Shown: positions 1-5,694 of the stretch, piece after piece
How the letters are laid out: every line of letters begins with the position of its first letter
Position numbering within the stretch: the stretch's first letter is position 1
NCBI GenBank assembly: GCA_021810735.1
Contig: JAJZIF010000176.1
Coordinates: 1 to 7,537 of the forward strand
Direction: 5' to 3'
Length of the DNA: 7,537 nucleotides
Origin: Acidobacteriota bacterium
GTDB lineage: Bacteria; Acidobacteriota; Terriglobia; Terriglobales; Acidobacteriaceae
Program-made: the position numbers and the translations under genes
Notes under the pieces: generated by a model
The model's input: only the letters and a program-made list of their open reading frames with translations
Database searches by the model: none
What the model was told of the DNA's origin: nothing

Positions 1-258
1 GGGCGTATCGTCTCCTGGGAACATGTTCTTCACACAGTCTTGAGAAACGTGAAACACGAGCTGTGCCGTGACGAAAATCCAGCCGCGACCGTACTTCGTT
101 GCCGGGAGTTCGCCGCGGTCCGCCATGCCCTCCACATGCTCTTTCGAACAGCCCAGTAGGCCGGCTGCCTGCTCGGCATTGATCAACGGTGGCAGAGCTG
201 CTGAGGCCAGACTGGCGGCCAGTAGAGCGCTGAGCGAGTCGGTCGGTACGGTTTCCAT
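1..258 (-). CDS. Helix-turn-helix DNA-binding protein, excisionase/MerR-like (partial, C-terminus outside window)
   Basis: Reading the minus strand from the ATG at 258 gives 86 uninterrupted codons that run off the window at base 1, so the C-terminus is missing. Residues about 24-71 (LINAEQAAGLLGCSKEHVEG, then MADRGELPATKYGRGWIF) have the pattern of the excisionase/MerR-type winged helix-turn-helix (HTH_17-like): a first helix beginning at the AEQAA stretch, a recognition helix around CSKEHVEGM, then a basic hairpin with RGW. Such proteins bind DNA as small regulators or recombination directionality factors. The first 23 residues are Ala/Leu/Ser-rich and look like a linker. ATG 258 is the only ATG start after an in-frame TAA about 20 bases upstream; the G-rich stretch before it (ACAGGGGGT) is a plausible but very close ribosome site. 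It is divergent from the transposase-like gene, separated by a long gene-free region, which suggests but does not prove that both belong to one mobile segment. The fold call is fairly secure; the role (excisionase, repressor or antitoxin-type regulator) is open. Confidence 0.72.
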   Translation of the reverse strand, partial: METVPTDSLSALLAASLASAALPPLINAEQAAGLLGCSKEHVEGMADRGELPATKYGRGWIFVTAQLVFHVSQDCVKNMFPGDDTP

Positions 259-286
259 ACCCCCTGTAGCACCGCCACTTTAAACA

Positions 287-325
287 TGAGCGCCGTTCCG
301 GCGTCTCAGGTGAATAAACCCACCT
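287..325. promoter_or_regulatory. Two adjacent inverted repeats upstream of the HTH gene
   Basis: CGCCG (291-295) and CGGCG (299-303) face each other across TTC, and the arms extend to TGAG/CTCA (287-290, 305-308) with one bulged T. It is followed directly by AGGTG (308-312) and CACCT (321-325) around an 8-base AT-rich loop. The pair lies 30-70 bases upstream of the start codon of the divergent HTH gene. It could therefore be an operator for that protein or structure in its 5' leader. No consensus promoter is convincing here, so the role is inference. Confidence 0.3.
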
Positions 326-450
326 CGCTATAGGTCTGGCTCTGGGAGGAGAGGGTTCAATACACCGCGGCCCGGAGCTTAGGCGTCAAGCGGGCACCGA
401 GGACGCGCGCTGGGTGGTACAGCACGAGGCGAGGTGGGGACGGGCGAACC

Positions 451-615
451 CGTCCAGAGTCGAGCTGTGCCGCAGCGAGTTCGCGCGACTGCGGTGCCGA
501 TAGCGAGGGGCGGCTCCATACGTCCAGAATTTCGCCGAGGCAAACCACTACCCTGCGCTCAGCGTGGGCTGGGGGGTGTTTTGCCTCCGCTCAGGACTTC
601 ACCACCGTCCAGAAT
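451..615 (+). repeat. Three direct copies of a 10-bp motif, CGTCCAGA(A/G)T
   Basis: CGTCCAGAGT lies at 451-460, CGTCCAGAAT at 521-530 and CGTCCAGAAT at 606-615, start-to-start spacings of 70 and 85 bases. The second and third copies flank the stem-loop at 537-587. The first copy overlaps the right arm of the hairpin at 438-455 and the third overlaps the left arm of the hairpin at 609-629. Spaced short repeats near a transposase gene can be protein-binding sites (iterons or end-binding sites); that reading is inference. Confidence 0.5.
537..587. repeat. Long imperfect stem-loop
   Basis: The outer stem pairs 537-544 (GAGGCAAA) with 580-587 (TTTGCCTC) perfectly over 8 bp. After one mismatch, 546-549 pairs with 575-578 (one T-G wobble) and 551-553 with 571-573, giving about 15 pairs in a 51-base element. 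It has no T-tract after it on the plus strand, so it is not a standard intrinsic terminator. It may be a folded RNA element or a cruciform-prone site. Confidence 0.4.
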
Positions 616-894
616 AAAACTTCTTCTGGAGAAGGCTTATAAAAATCTGAGATCCGATCCGGGAAAGACTATGGGTTTCGATTCTTGGCAGAGAGCTGAG
701 CGTGGATCGGGGGAGGGTGCGGGAGGGGGGTTGGAACGGCCGCGCCGCGCCGCACCGGTGGATTTCGAGGCGGCGGTCCATGCGTGCGACCGCAAGCTGG
801 CCATGAGTCGCGCTACAGCGCCCCCAGAGCCGCGAAAAATTCGAACTGACCTTCTCACCGTGCGCCCTCGCCGCGGCTACACGGCGATTACAGC

Positions 895-971
895 GCGACA
901 GGAGCACGTTCCGGTTCGTGCCGCAGCACTATCGGCTGCAGCCAGCGACGCAAAATTTAAAACCCTGTCGC
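895..971. repeat. Branched fold: 8-bp closing stem around two hairpins
   Basis: GCGACAGG (895-902) is the exact reverse complement of CCTGTCGC (964-971). Inside lie two perfect 5-bp hairpins one base apart: GCACG/CGTGC (904-908 with 917-921) and GCAGC/GCTGC (923-927 with 935-939). These are followed by an unpaired, A/T-rich 24-base stretch (940-963). The layout would form a three-way junction in single-stranded DNA or RNA. It sits about 70 bases upstream of the putative promoter of the transposase-like gene. Pairing is seen; function is unknown. Confidence 0.35.
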
Positions 972-1038
972 TTCTCTCTCGTATCAGCAGGCGCACATCG
1001 CGCTCGCCGACAGTGGTGCCAGGCCCTCGGATAACGTG

Positions 1039-1068
1039 TTGATCTGAGCATATAAAAGAAGCTATTAT
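1039..1068 (+). promoter_or_regulatory. Probable sigma-70 promoter of the transposase-like gene
   Basis: TTGATC (1039-1044) resembles a -35 box (4 of 6 to TTGACA) and TATTAT (1063-1068) a -10 box (5 of 6 to TATAAT), with an 18-base spacer that is AT-rich in an otherwise GC-rich region. Initiation near 1075 would leave a leader of about 27 bases before the GTG start at 1102. Confidence 0.45.
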
Positions 1069-1101
1069 TCCCAGCAAGTCATCCACTTACGGGGATTTCT
1101 T

Positions 1102-2964
1102 GTGCCGGAACCTATTTCAGGGGCAGGGAATGCGCTAGTCCCGGTGGCGCCTCGGCGGAAGAGCCTATCCAAGGGCGGTTCGCGCGTGCCACCGCCCCAC
1201 GCGGGTATTGAGGTCAACTTTTGCAAGACAGTTCGGTGCGAGAACTTCCTCGTACCGCCGAGTCCGGCCAGACCCTATCGCAAGAGTGGCATGCCACGGC
1301 AGCCTGGCGATTACACAATGAGGTCGTCCGGTGATCGAATTCCAAAACTGGAGTGCGAATTCTGCGGCGAGCGTTCACCCGTTCGAAGCAACGTCGCAGT
1401 AGCAGAGGAATTTGAGCGCCAGTCCCGGCATTTGCGGCCAGACCCTAAGGATGACCCCTCGTGCCCGAACCCGACGTGCGAGCTGCACGGTGTTCGGCTC
1501 TCGGAAAGCAAGGGCGCGTACGTGCGATTCGGGCAGACTCCAGCCGGCACCGAGCGTTTCCGCTGCAAGAAGTGCGGTGGCACGTTCACAGGGAAGGCGC
1601 CGCCCGGAGCCTGGCAACGCAAGCCTCTGAAGAACCGCGACGTCTTTCTGCTCATCGTCAACAAGGTCCCGATTTCTCGCATTCTCGAGACGACCGACAT
1701 CGGATTCGATACCTTCTATCGCAAGCTCCATTTCATCCACCAGCAGTGCCAAGCATTCGCCGGCAGCCGAGAGCGGCGCCTGCTCGAGGGGCGCCTCGAG
1801 CTGCCCAAGATGTACCTGTGCACGGACCGTCAGGCCTACATTGTCAATTGGACCGGGAGGCATGACCGACGAACGGTACAGATGAACGCCATTGGCACGG
1901 CGGATCTGCGGACCGGCTATGTCTTCGGGATGCAGCTCAATTTCGACGAGCGCATGCACGAGGAAAAGGTCGAGGCCGATGCCGCGGCGATCGGCGATAT
2001 CGCCCTCAGCGGTCCCTATCGGAAATACGCACGCCTTTGGCTTCGGCAGGATTATGCCGAGGCGGTGCGAAACGCCAAGCTTCGAGATGAAACGGAAAAA
2101 AAGATGAAGGCACGGCTCGACTCCGAGGAGATGGACCCGCTCCTGAAGCTTGTCGGGCTACGCTATGCAGATGCCTTCGTTCGCGATGACATCGAGCAGT
2201 CCGACTACAAGAACCGCGACGTCGCTCTGCCGAAGTACGGCATGCTCGTGCACGAGCAGTACACGATGTACAGTCATCTGCTGCTGCTCGCGCAGCTCAC
2301 GCACTCCGCACCGAAGGTGCGGCTGTTCATGGACCAGGACTCGGGCATGCGCGCTGCGGCAATCAGCGCATTCGGTGAGCGGATCAAGGCACGGACGGCC
2401 GATGCCTTTTTCGTGCGAATCGCCAAGGACGCCAATGCATACCAGAAACGCAACGCGGTCGCCGCGGCCCAGAAGGCGCGGCTTCACGTGATGACGAAGT
2501 TCGGTTTGCCCGACGAGCGAGCTGCCGCTGTTCAGATCATGAAACAGCAGCTCAAGAAGGCGGTGAAAATCACCCGTTGGAACGATCGCTGGGTGCTCCA
2601 CCCATGGCCCATCGCCGCGGAGCCTTCGAAGTACGTGTGCTGGCTGACCGATTACGGCGACTACGATGAGGATCACGTGGCACGCCTGCATTTGCTGGCA
2701 ACGTTACACCCAATCGACCGCTTCTTCATGCAAACGCGAAGGAGGGTGAGTCTGGCGGAGCGCGCCGTCGTGAGCGTCCGCCAACAGCGCCGTATGTGGA
2801 ATGGCTATGGCGCCTACAACCCGGCGGTCCTGCAACGGTATCTTGAAGTCTACCGGACGTATTACAACTACTGTCTGTCCGGGACGGATGGCACGACCCC
2901 AGCCATGCGGCTCGGACTCGCAAAGAGTCCGCAGAATCCGCAGGCGCTCCTTCGATTCCGATAG
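1102..2964 (+). CDS. DDE transposase-like protein with IS1 InsA-like zinc-finger/HTH head
   Basis: Probable DNA transposase that would cut and join element ends. Residues 41-158 hold four paired-cysteine motifs: C41-x4-C46, C85-x2-C88, C121-x4-C126 and C155-x2-C158. The last two, ending in a basic RFRCKKCGGTF stretch, look like the IS1 InsA zinc finger. Residues about 176-216 fit the following helix-turn-helix. The catalytic part starts near 235: D242 in LCTDRQ, a strand pair reading IGTADLRTGYVFGMQLNFD, D411 or D413 in FMDQDSG, and a likely E553 in SLAERAV. The C-terminus has the TPAMRLGLAK signature common to IS transposase tails. E553 and the D411/D413 choice are inference. The GTG start follows GGGGA (1091-1095) by six bases, with an in-frame stop at 1045; it keeps the first Cys pair, which an internal ATG start (residue 64) would lose. 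At 620 residues it is far longer than IS1 transposase (InsA plus InsB, about 230), partly from a charged helical stretch at about 283-375. The frame is intact. I cannot assign an IS family. Confidence 0.75.
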   Translation: MPEPISGAGNALVPVAPRRKSLSKGGSRVPPPHAGIEVNFCKTVRCENFLVPPSPARPYRKSGMPRQPGDYTMRSSGDRIPKLECEFCGERSPVRSNVAVAEEFERQSRHLRPDPKDDPSCPNPTCELHGVRLSESKGAYVRFGQTPAGTERFRCKKCGGTFTGKAPPGAWQRKPLKNRDVFLLIVNKVPISRILETTDIGFDTFYRKLHFIHQQCQAFAGSRERRLLEGRLELPKMYLCTDRQAYIVNWTGRHDRRTVQMNAIGTADLRTGYVFGMQLNFDERMHEEKVEADAAAIGDIALSGPYRKYARLWLRQDYAEAVRNAKLRDETEKKMKARLDSEEMDPLLKLVGLRYADAFVRDDIEQSDYKNRDVALPKYGMLVHEQYTMYSHLLLLAQLTHSAPKVRLFMDQDSGMRAAAISAFGERIKARTADAFFVRIAKDANAYQKRNAVAAAQKARLHVMTKFGLPDERAAAVQIMKQQLKKAVKITRWNDRWVLHPWPIAAEPSKYVCWLTDYGDYDEDHVARLHLLATLHPIDRFFMQTRRRVSLAERAVVSVRQQRRMWNGYGAYNPAVLQRYLEVYRTYYNYCLSGTDGTTPAMRLGLAKSPQNPQALLRFR

Positions 2965-3488
2965 AACTTGAACTTGAACCGAGCAGTGAGTGACGCCGCT
3001 CGGCCAGAGACACGCCACATCGCGGGGTAAGCCTCAACTTTGCCGTCATTCGGTGGCGACCATAAGCTATCCACGATCTCCGAGTCTCCCCGAGGCTGAG
3101 GTCCGTCTCCGATCTCCGTGAGAAATATCACGCTTGCCGTAGAGCGGCCAATACAGACGAGCGGCTACGCATCAGCTTTCGCATCCAATCTGCCCGTTCG
3201 TAGGGGAAATGTACAGCAATACGTCGAATGATCGGCCTGTCCGAAAACACGGCTCATTCCTCTGTCCGCGCACGCCGCGGTGCTGCGGACACACGCATCT
3301 CAACCACCCCCCATCACTGTCAAGATCAAGTTTCCCCTATTCAAACGTTACGTTTCAGCATCGACTGATCTGGCGCCTGTAAATCCGCCGGAGTATATTC
3401 ACGTCAGCGTCGCCATAAGACGACGGATACGAATCGCTCAAGGGGGATCTTTGACCTAAGGGACTGACCAGACCCTGGGAGGTGCCAA
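2965..3488. other. Gene-free region between transposase-like gene and lipoprotein gene
   Basis: No protein gene is supported here. The start has a tandem ACTTGA (2966-2977 area) and a CCGAGC/GCTCGG inverted repeat (2979-2984, 2998-3003; 13-base loop, no T-tract). The 9-mer CGATCTCCG occurs twice in direct orientation (3074-3082, 3110-3118). A nested inverted-repeat structure occupies 3201-3339. Further right are AAACG-TTA-CGTTT (3343-3355), a compact operator-like palindrome, and CGTCG/CGACG (3408-3412, 3421-3425). The promoter of the lipoprotein gene must lie here or just downstream, but no -35/-10 pair stands out. The right end of any mobile element carrying the transposase gene would also be expected here, yet no terminal repeat is certain. 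Confidence 0.55.
3201..3339. repeat. Nested inverted repeats around a strong hairpin
   Basis: TAGGGGAAA (3201-3209) and TTTCCCCTA (3331-3339) are perfect 9-bp inverted copies 121 bases apart. Near their centre is a hairpin of 11 base pairs with a single bulged T: TGTCCGCGCAC (3263-3273) pairs with GTGC (3280-3283) and GCGGACA (3285-3291) around a 6-base GC loop. The 7-mer CTGTCCG also occurs directly repeated at 3237-3243 and 3262-3268. There is no T-run after the hairpin, so it is unlikely to be a simple terminator on the plus strand. It could be a recombination or transposase site, or a structured RNA. Confidence 0.5.
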
Positions 3489-3519
3489 TAACATCGGCGA
3501 GGGTAGCCATCCGATGTTA
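3489..3519. promoter_or_regulatory. 9-bp perfect inverted repeat in the leader of the lipoprotein gene
   Basis: TAACATCGG (3489-3497) and CCGATGTTA (3511-3519) are exact inverted copies around a 13-base loop, ending 47 bases before the start codon of the CsgG-like gene. The position suits either an operator for a dimeric regulator or a 5'-leader hairpin that affects expression. Which one, if either, cannot be told from sequence alone. Confidence 0.4.
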
Positions 3520-3566
3520 GCCGGCAAATCAAGGGGCGTCTAAAGAAAAAGTCCGGAGACTTGACC

Positions 3567-4385
3567 ATGAACCGCAGACTGATTGTGTCTTCTTTGGTGA
3601 TTTTAGCGCTCATTTCCGCCTGTTCCACGATGCAGATGGGCTCTACCGCAGCGAGTACTGAGGCCACCGGAAGCGCAGCGGGCTCCACTTCACAGGGTGT
3701 CAATTCAGCGCTTCAGCATTGCGCTCGCCCCCTTGGTACCGTTGAGATTTATGAACATACCAATGATCCTTGGTACTACACGCTCACGAATCAATATCAC
3801 CTGCCAAGCGTGACGCCACTCATCAACCTCATCGTACAGCAGTCCAACTGTTTTATGGTTGTTACGCGAGGCCAGGGTCTTGCTGCGTCAATGCGAGAAC
3901 GGACGCTTGCGCAGTCCGGCGAACTGCGTAATAACTCGAACTTTCACAAAGGCCAGTTGGTTGCAGCGGACTACACCCTGGTGCCGTCCGTCAATATCTC
4001 AAACAGAAACGCCGGGGGACTCGGCGCTATACTTGGCGAGATCTCTCCGGTCGCTGGCTTTTTTGCGGCAGGCGTTCATGCCAAGGACGCCGATACGACG
4101 CTGCTTCTAGATGATAACCGGTCCAGTGTTCAGGTGGCTGCGGCAACCGGCAGCGCGCGGAACTTCGATTTCAGCGGATTCGGGGCCCTGTTCGGGGGAT
4201 TCGTGGGCGGCGGCGTCGGCGCGTATGAAAATACCGCCCAAGGAAAGGTGATTGTCGCGGCATTCGTCAACGCCTACAACAATCTTGTCATCGCGGTACG
4301 GAACTATCGTGCCCAGCACATCCAAGGAGGCCCTGGGACCGGCGGCAGCCTCAAAGTCCAGGGAGAATCTCCGTCGTCGCCATGA
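3567..4385 (+). CDS. CsgG/HfaB-family outer-membrane lipoprotein
   Basis: Predicted 272-residue lipoprotein of the CsgG/HfaB family, whose known members form oligomeric outer-membrane pores or envelope assembly factors. Residues 1-18 are a signal peptide (basic NRR, then a hydrophobic core) with lipobox ISA-C at C19, so the mature protein should be lipidated and exported. A Ser/Thr/Ala-rich linker (20-50) precedes the CsgG-like domain. Recognisable parts are PLINLIVQQSNCFMVVTRG (84-102), a helix with SMRERTLAQSGELR, the stretch KGQLVAADYTLVPSVNIS, the strand TTLLLDDNRSSVQVAAATGSA, a Gly-rich segment (203-219) and a closing helix EGK-like QGKVIVAAFVNAYNNLVIAV. ATG 3567 is preferred over an in-frame TTG at 3561, because GGAG (3555-3558) is 8 bases from the ATG and only 2 from the TTG. 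It is transcribed in the same direction as the membrane-protein pair downstream but 178 bases away. There are no csgA/B/E/F-like neighbours, so csgG is not assigned as a symbol. Confidence 0.85.
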   Translation: MNRRLIVSSLVILALISACSTMQMGSTAASTEATGSAAGSTSQGVNSALQHCARPLGTVEIYEHTNDPWYYTLTNQYHLPSVTPLINLIVQQSNCFMVVTRGQGLAASMRERTLAQSGELRNNSNFHKGQLVAADYTLVPSVNISNRNAGGLGAILGEISPVAGFFAAGVHAKDADTTLLLDDNRSSVQVAAATGSARNFDFSGFGALFGGFVGGGVGAYENTAQGKVIVAAFVNAYNNLVIAVRNYRAQHIQGGPGTGGSLKVQGESPSSP

Positions 4386-4563
4386 TACTGACCGGGTCTG
4401 TTGGTGCGTATTGAGGACAGCCGCGCTATGACGCTCCGGAGCGCTGAGTTAGCGTTGCCATAACAGGCCCCGTCCTCATAAAGAGTTGTCTTTCGAGCAT
4501 GTGATAGCTATGCGCCTATCGCCGGAGAGCGGCCGCGCGTGAGGGGACGAGACGGAGGCAGCA
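4386..4563. other. Intergenic region with palindromes ahead of the membrane-protein operon
   Basis: A perfect 12-bp palindrome CGCTCCGGAGCG (4432-4443) sits inside a wider TGAGGAC/GTCCTCA pair (4412-4418, 4472-4478). This could fold the 3' tail of the lipoprotein transcript, though no T-tract follows. Closer to the next gene, GTGATAG (4501-4507) pairs with CTATCGC (4516-4522, one wobble). TTGTCT at 4486-4491 may be part of a promoter, but a matching -10 is not clear. Confidence 0.35.
4554..4558 (+). promoter_or_regulatory. Strong ribosome binding site of the membrane-protein gene
   Basis: GGAGG is an exact Shine-Dalgarno core, five bases before ATG 4564, and fixes that start codon. Confidence 0.7.
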
Positions 4564-5685
4564 ATGACCATCGAGTCAAACGCCAAATTGGGCGGCATGC
4601 TTTGCAGCTATGACGCACTGCGAAACTGGCAGGCGTTGTTGCTGCTTGTCGGTGGGGGCCTCTTCAGCGCGTTGATCGTTGCCGCGGCGGCGAAGACGGG
4701 AATTGAGGGAGGCGGCGCAGCGGTGGCAACCATATTGTTCCTGGCGGCGCTCTTTGTGCTCGCGCTAGGGGTCAACGCGGCCGGAGTTGCCTTGGTGGAT
4801 CAAGCCGATCAGCGCGAGTTCCGCGGATTTGTCGCGGCGATATTCGACGGAGCGGGCGCAACGGTACAGCTGCTTGGCGCAACTGTCGTGCTGGCGGTGG
4901 CATTAGGGGTGTGTTTCGGCCTTCTCTTTGCGGCTTCACGTCTGGCACTGATACCGAAGATGCACGGCATAGTGAGCTTTCTGCTCGCCGGGCCATCCGT
5001 GGTTGCGTTGGCCGTTGCCTACGCTGTCGTGGTCCTCGGAGTGCCGCTCATCGCGGTGGCGATTTGGCAAGGGGATGGGTTCTTCGGGGCCCTATTGCGC
5101 GTGGCGGATGTCGTCGTACGACGACCCTTGGCGTTGTTCCTTCACTTCCTCGTGCTGTTGCTCATCGTCTTCGCAGCGGCTGCGTTTGTGTTTTCACTGA
5201 CCACGATTGCGGGCACTCAAATAGACGCGATGTACGCGATGCAATTTGGAGGGCTTTTGACCGGTATTCATGGCATGTTTGCGGCGCAAGGGCCACATCT
5301 CCTGCTTGGGCCACTCAGTGGACTTCAGGCAGTTGTGGAAAACATAGCCGGGGCTTCGCTGTCCATAGCCGTGGTGTACCTGCTGCTGTGGGGACTGTTC
5401 ATACTGATTTACATGTACGGCGTCATTTACCTCTACCGCGCGGTCGGCGAAGGCGTCGATGCGGGGGTGAGTGTGAGAATGCGCGCCTGGGCAGGCACCT
5501 TGAAGGAGAAGGCCGACCAAGCGCGAACCCGTAAGCGCCCTGTCAGCGCCAGTGCCGTGCAGGCCACTGTACATGCGGGCACTGCGGAGCGTTCCTCGAC
5601 ACATTGTTTGCAATGTGGACAGATCCTCGCTGCGGATGATTTTTTCTGCGGCGGCTGTGGAGCAGCGGTTGGGGAACGACGATGA
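4564..5685 (+). CDS. Multi-pass inner-membrane protein with C-terminal zinc ribbon
   Basis: No named family is recognised. The 373-residue product has about six hydrophobic segments, near residues 23-43, 52-79, 100-124, 136-168, 188-215 and 262-293. A charged tail (295-345) leads to a zinc ribbon: C348-x2-C351 and C362-x2-C365 in the pattern HCLQCGQILAADDFFCGGCG. An even number of helices would put both ends in the cytoplasm, which fits a metal-binding ribbon there. Such short ribbons usually bind zinc structurally and mediate protein contacts, so it may be an assembly or scaffold part rather than an enzyme; no catalytic motif or transporter signature is visible. The start follows a strong GGAGG. 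It ends 9 bases before a second zinc-ribbon gene on the same strand, so the two are very probably co-transcribed and translationally coupled. The helix count is by eye and could be off by one. Confidence 0.75.
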   Translation: MTIESNAKLGGMLCSYDALRNWQALLLLVGGGLFSALIVAAAAKTGIEGGGAAVATILFLAALFVLALGVNAAGVALVDQADQREFRGFVAAIFDGAGATVQLLGATVVLAVALGVCFGLLFAASRLALIPKMHGIVSFLLAGPSVVALAVAYAVVVLGVPLIAVAIWQGDGFFGALLRVADVVVRRPLALFLHFLVLLLIVFAAAAFVFSLTTIAGTQIDAMYAMQFGGLLTGIHGMFAAQGPHLLLGPLSGLQAVVENIAGASLSIAVVYLLLWGLFILIYMYGVIYLYRAVGEGVDAGVSVRMRAWAGTLKEKADQARTRKRPVSASAVQATVHAGTAERSSTHCLQCGQILAADDFFCGGCGAAVGERR

Positions 5686-5694
5686 GCGGGTGCC

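Larger units (their letters stand above)
259..1038. other. Long gene-free region between the HTH and transposase-like genes
   Basis: No credible protein gene is visible on either strand. The longest open frame (434-1042, plus) translates to an Arg/Pro/Ser/Ala-rich string without a recognisable domain, typical of chance frames in GC-rich DNA. What the region does hold is short symmetric structure: hairpins at 287-325, 438-455 (GGACGGG, loop CGAA, CCCGTCC), 470-494 (CCGCAG/CTGCGG), 537-587, 609-629 (CCAGAA/TTCTGG), 773-793 (GCGGTC/GACCGC) and a branched fold at 895-971. The plus strand has G-runs (571-576, 709-730) and there are three copies of CGTCCAGA(A/G)T. Possibilities are a transposon end with multiple binding sites, a structured RNA, or decayed sequence. 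GC-rich DNA yields many hairpins by chance, so no assignment is made. Confidence 0.6.

Noticed and set aside
599..907. 102-codon minus-strand open frame in the same region
   Set aside because: No recognisable motif, Arg/Ser-rich composition and no ribosome site; best read as chance.
434..1042. 202-codon plus-strand open frame in the gene-free region
   Set aside because: The product is Arg/Pro/Ser-rich with no domain, no good ribosome site and no coding-like codon pattern. It overlaps hairpin-rich DNA and looks like a chance frame in GC-rich sequence.
1375..1959. 194-codon minus-strand open frame
   Set aside because: It lies wholly antisense to the transposase-like gene, whose zinc-finger and catalytic motifs show that the plus-strand frame is the real one.
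354..2980. GGTTCAA (354-360) and TTGAACC (2974-2980) as terminal inverted repeats
   Set aside because: The match stops at 7 bp with no flanking similarity or target duplication; expected by chance in regions of this size.
2979..3003. Intrinsic terminator after the transposase-like gene
   Set aside because: CCGAGC/GCTCGG forms only a 6-bp stem with a 13-base loop and no T-tract follows.
3561..3566. TTG start two codons before the lipoprotein ATG
   Set aside because: The GGAG site is only 2 bases away from the TTG but 8 bases from ATG 3567, which also gives a normal signal peptide.
5110..5125. Perfect 16-bp palindrome GTCGTCGTACGACGAC
   Set aside because: It lies inside the membrane-protein gene and is fully explained by the codons for Val-Val-Val-Arg-Arg; no reason to call it a binding site.
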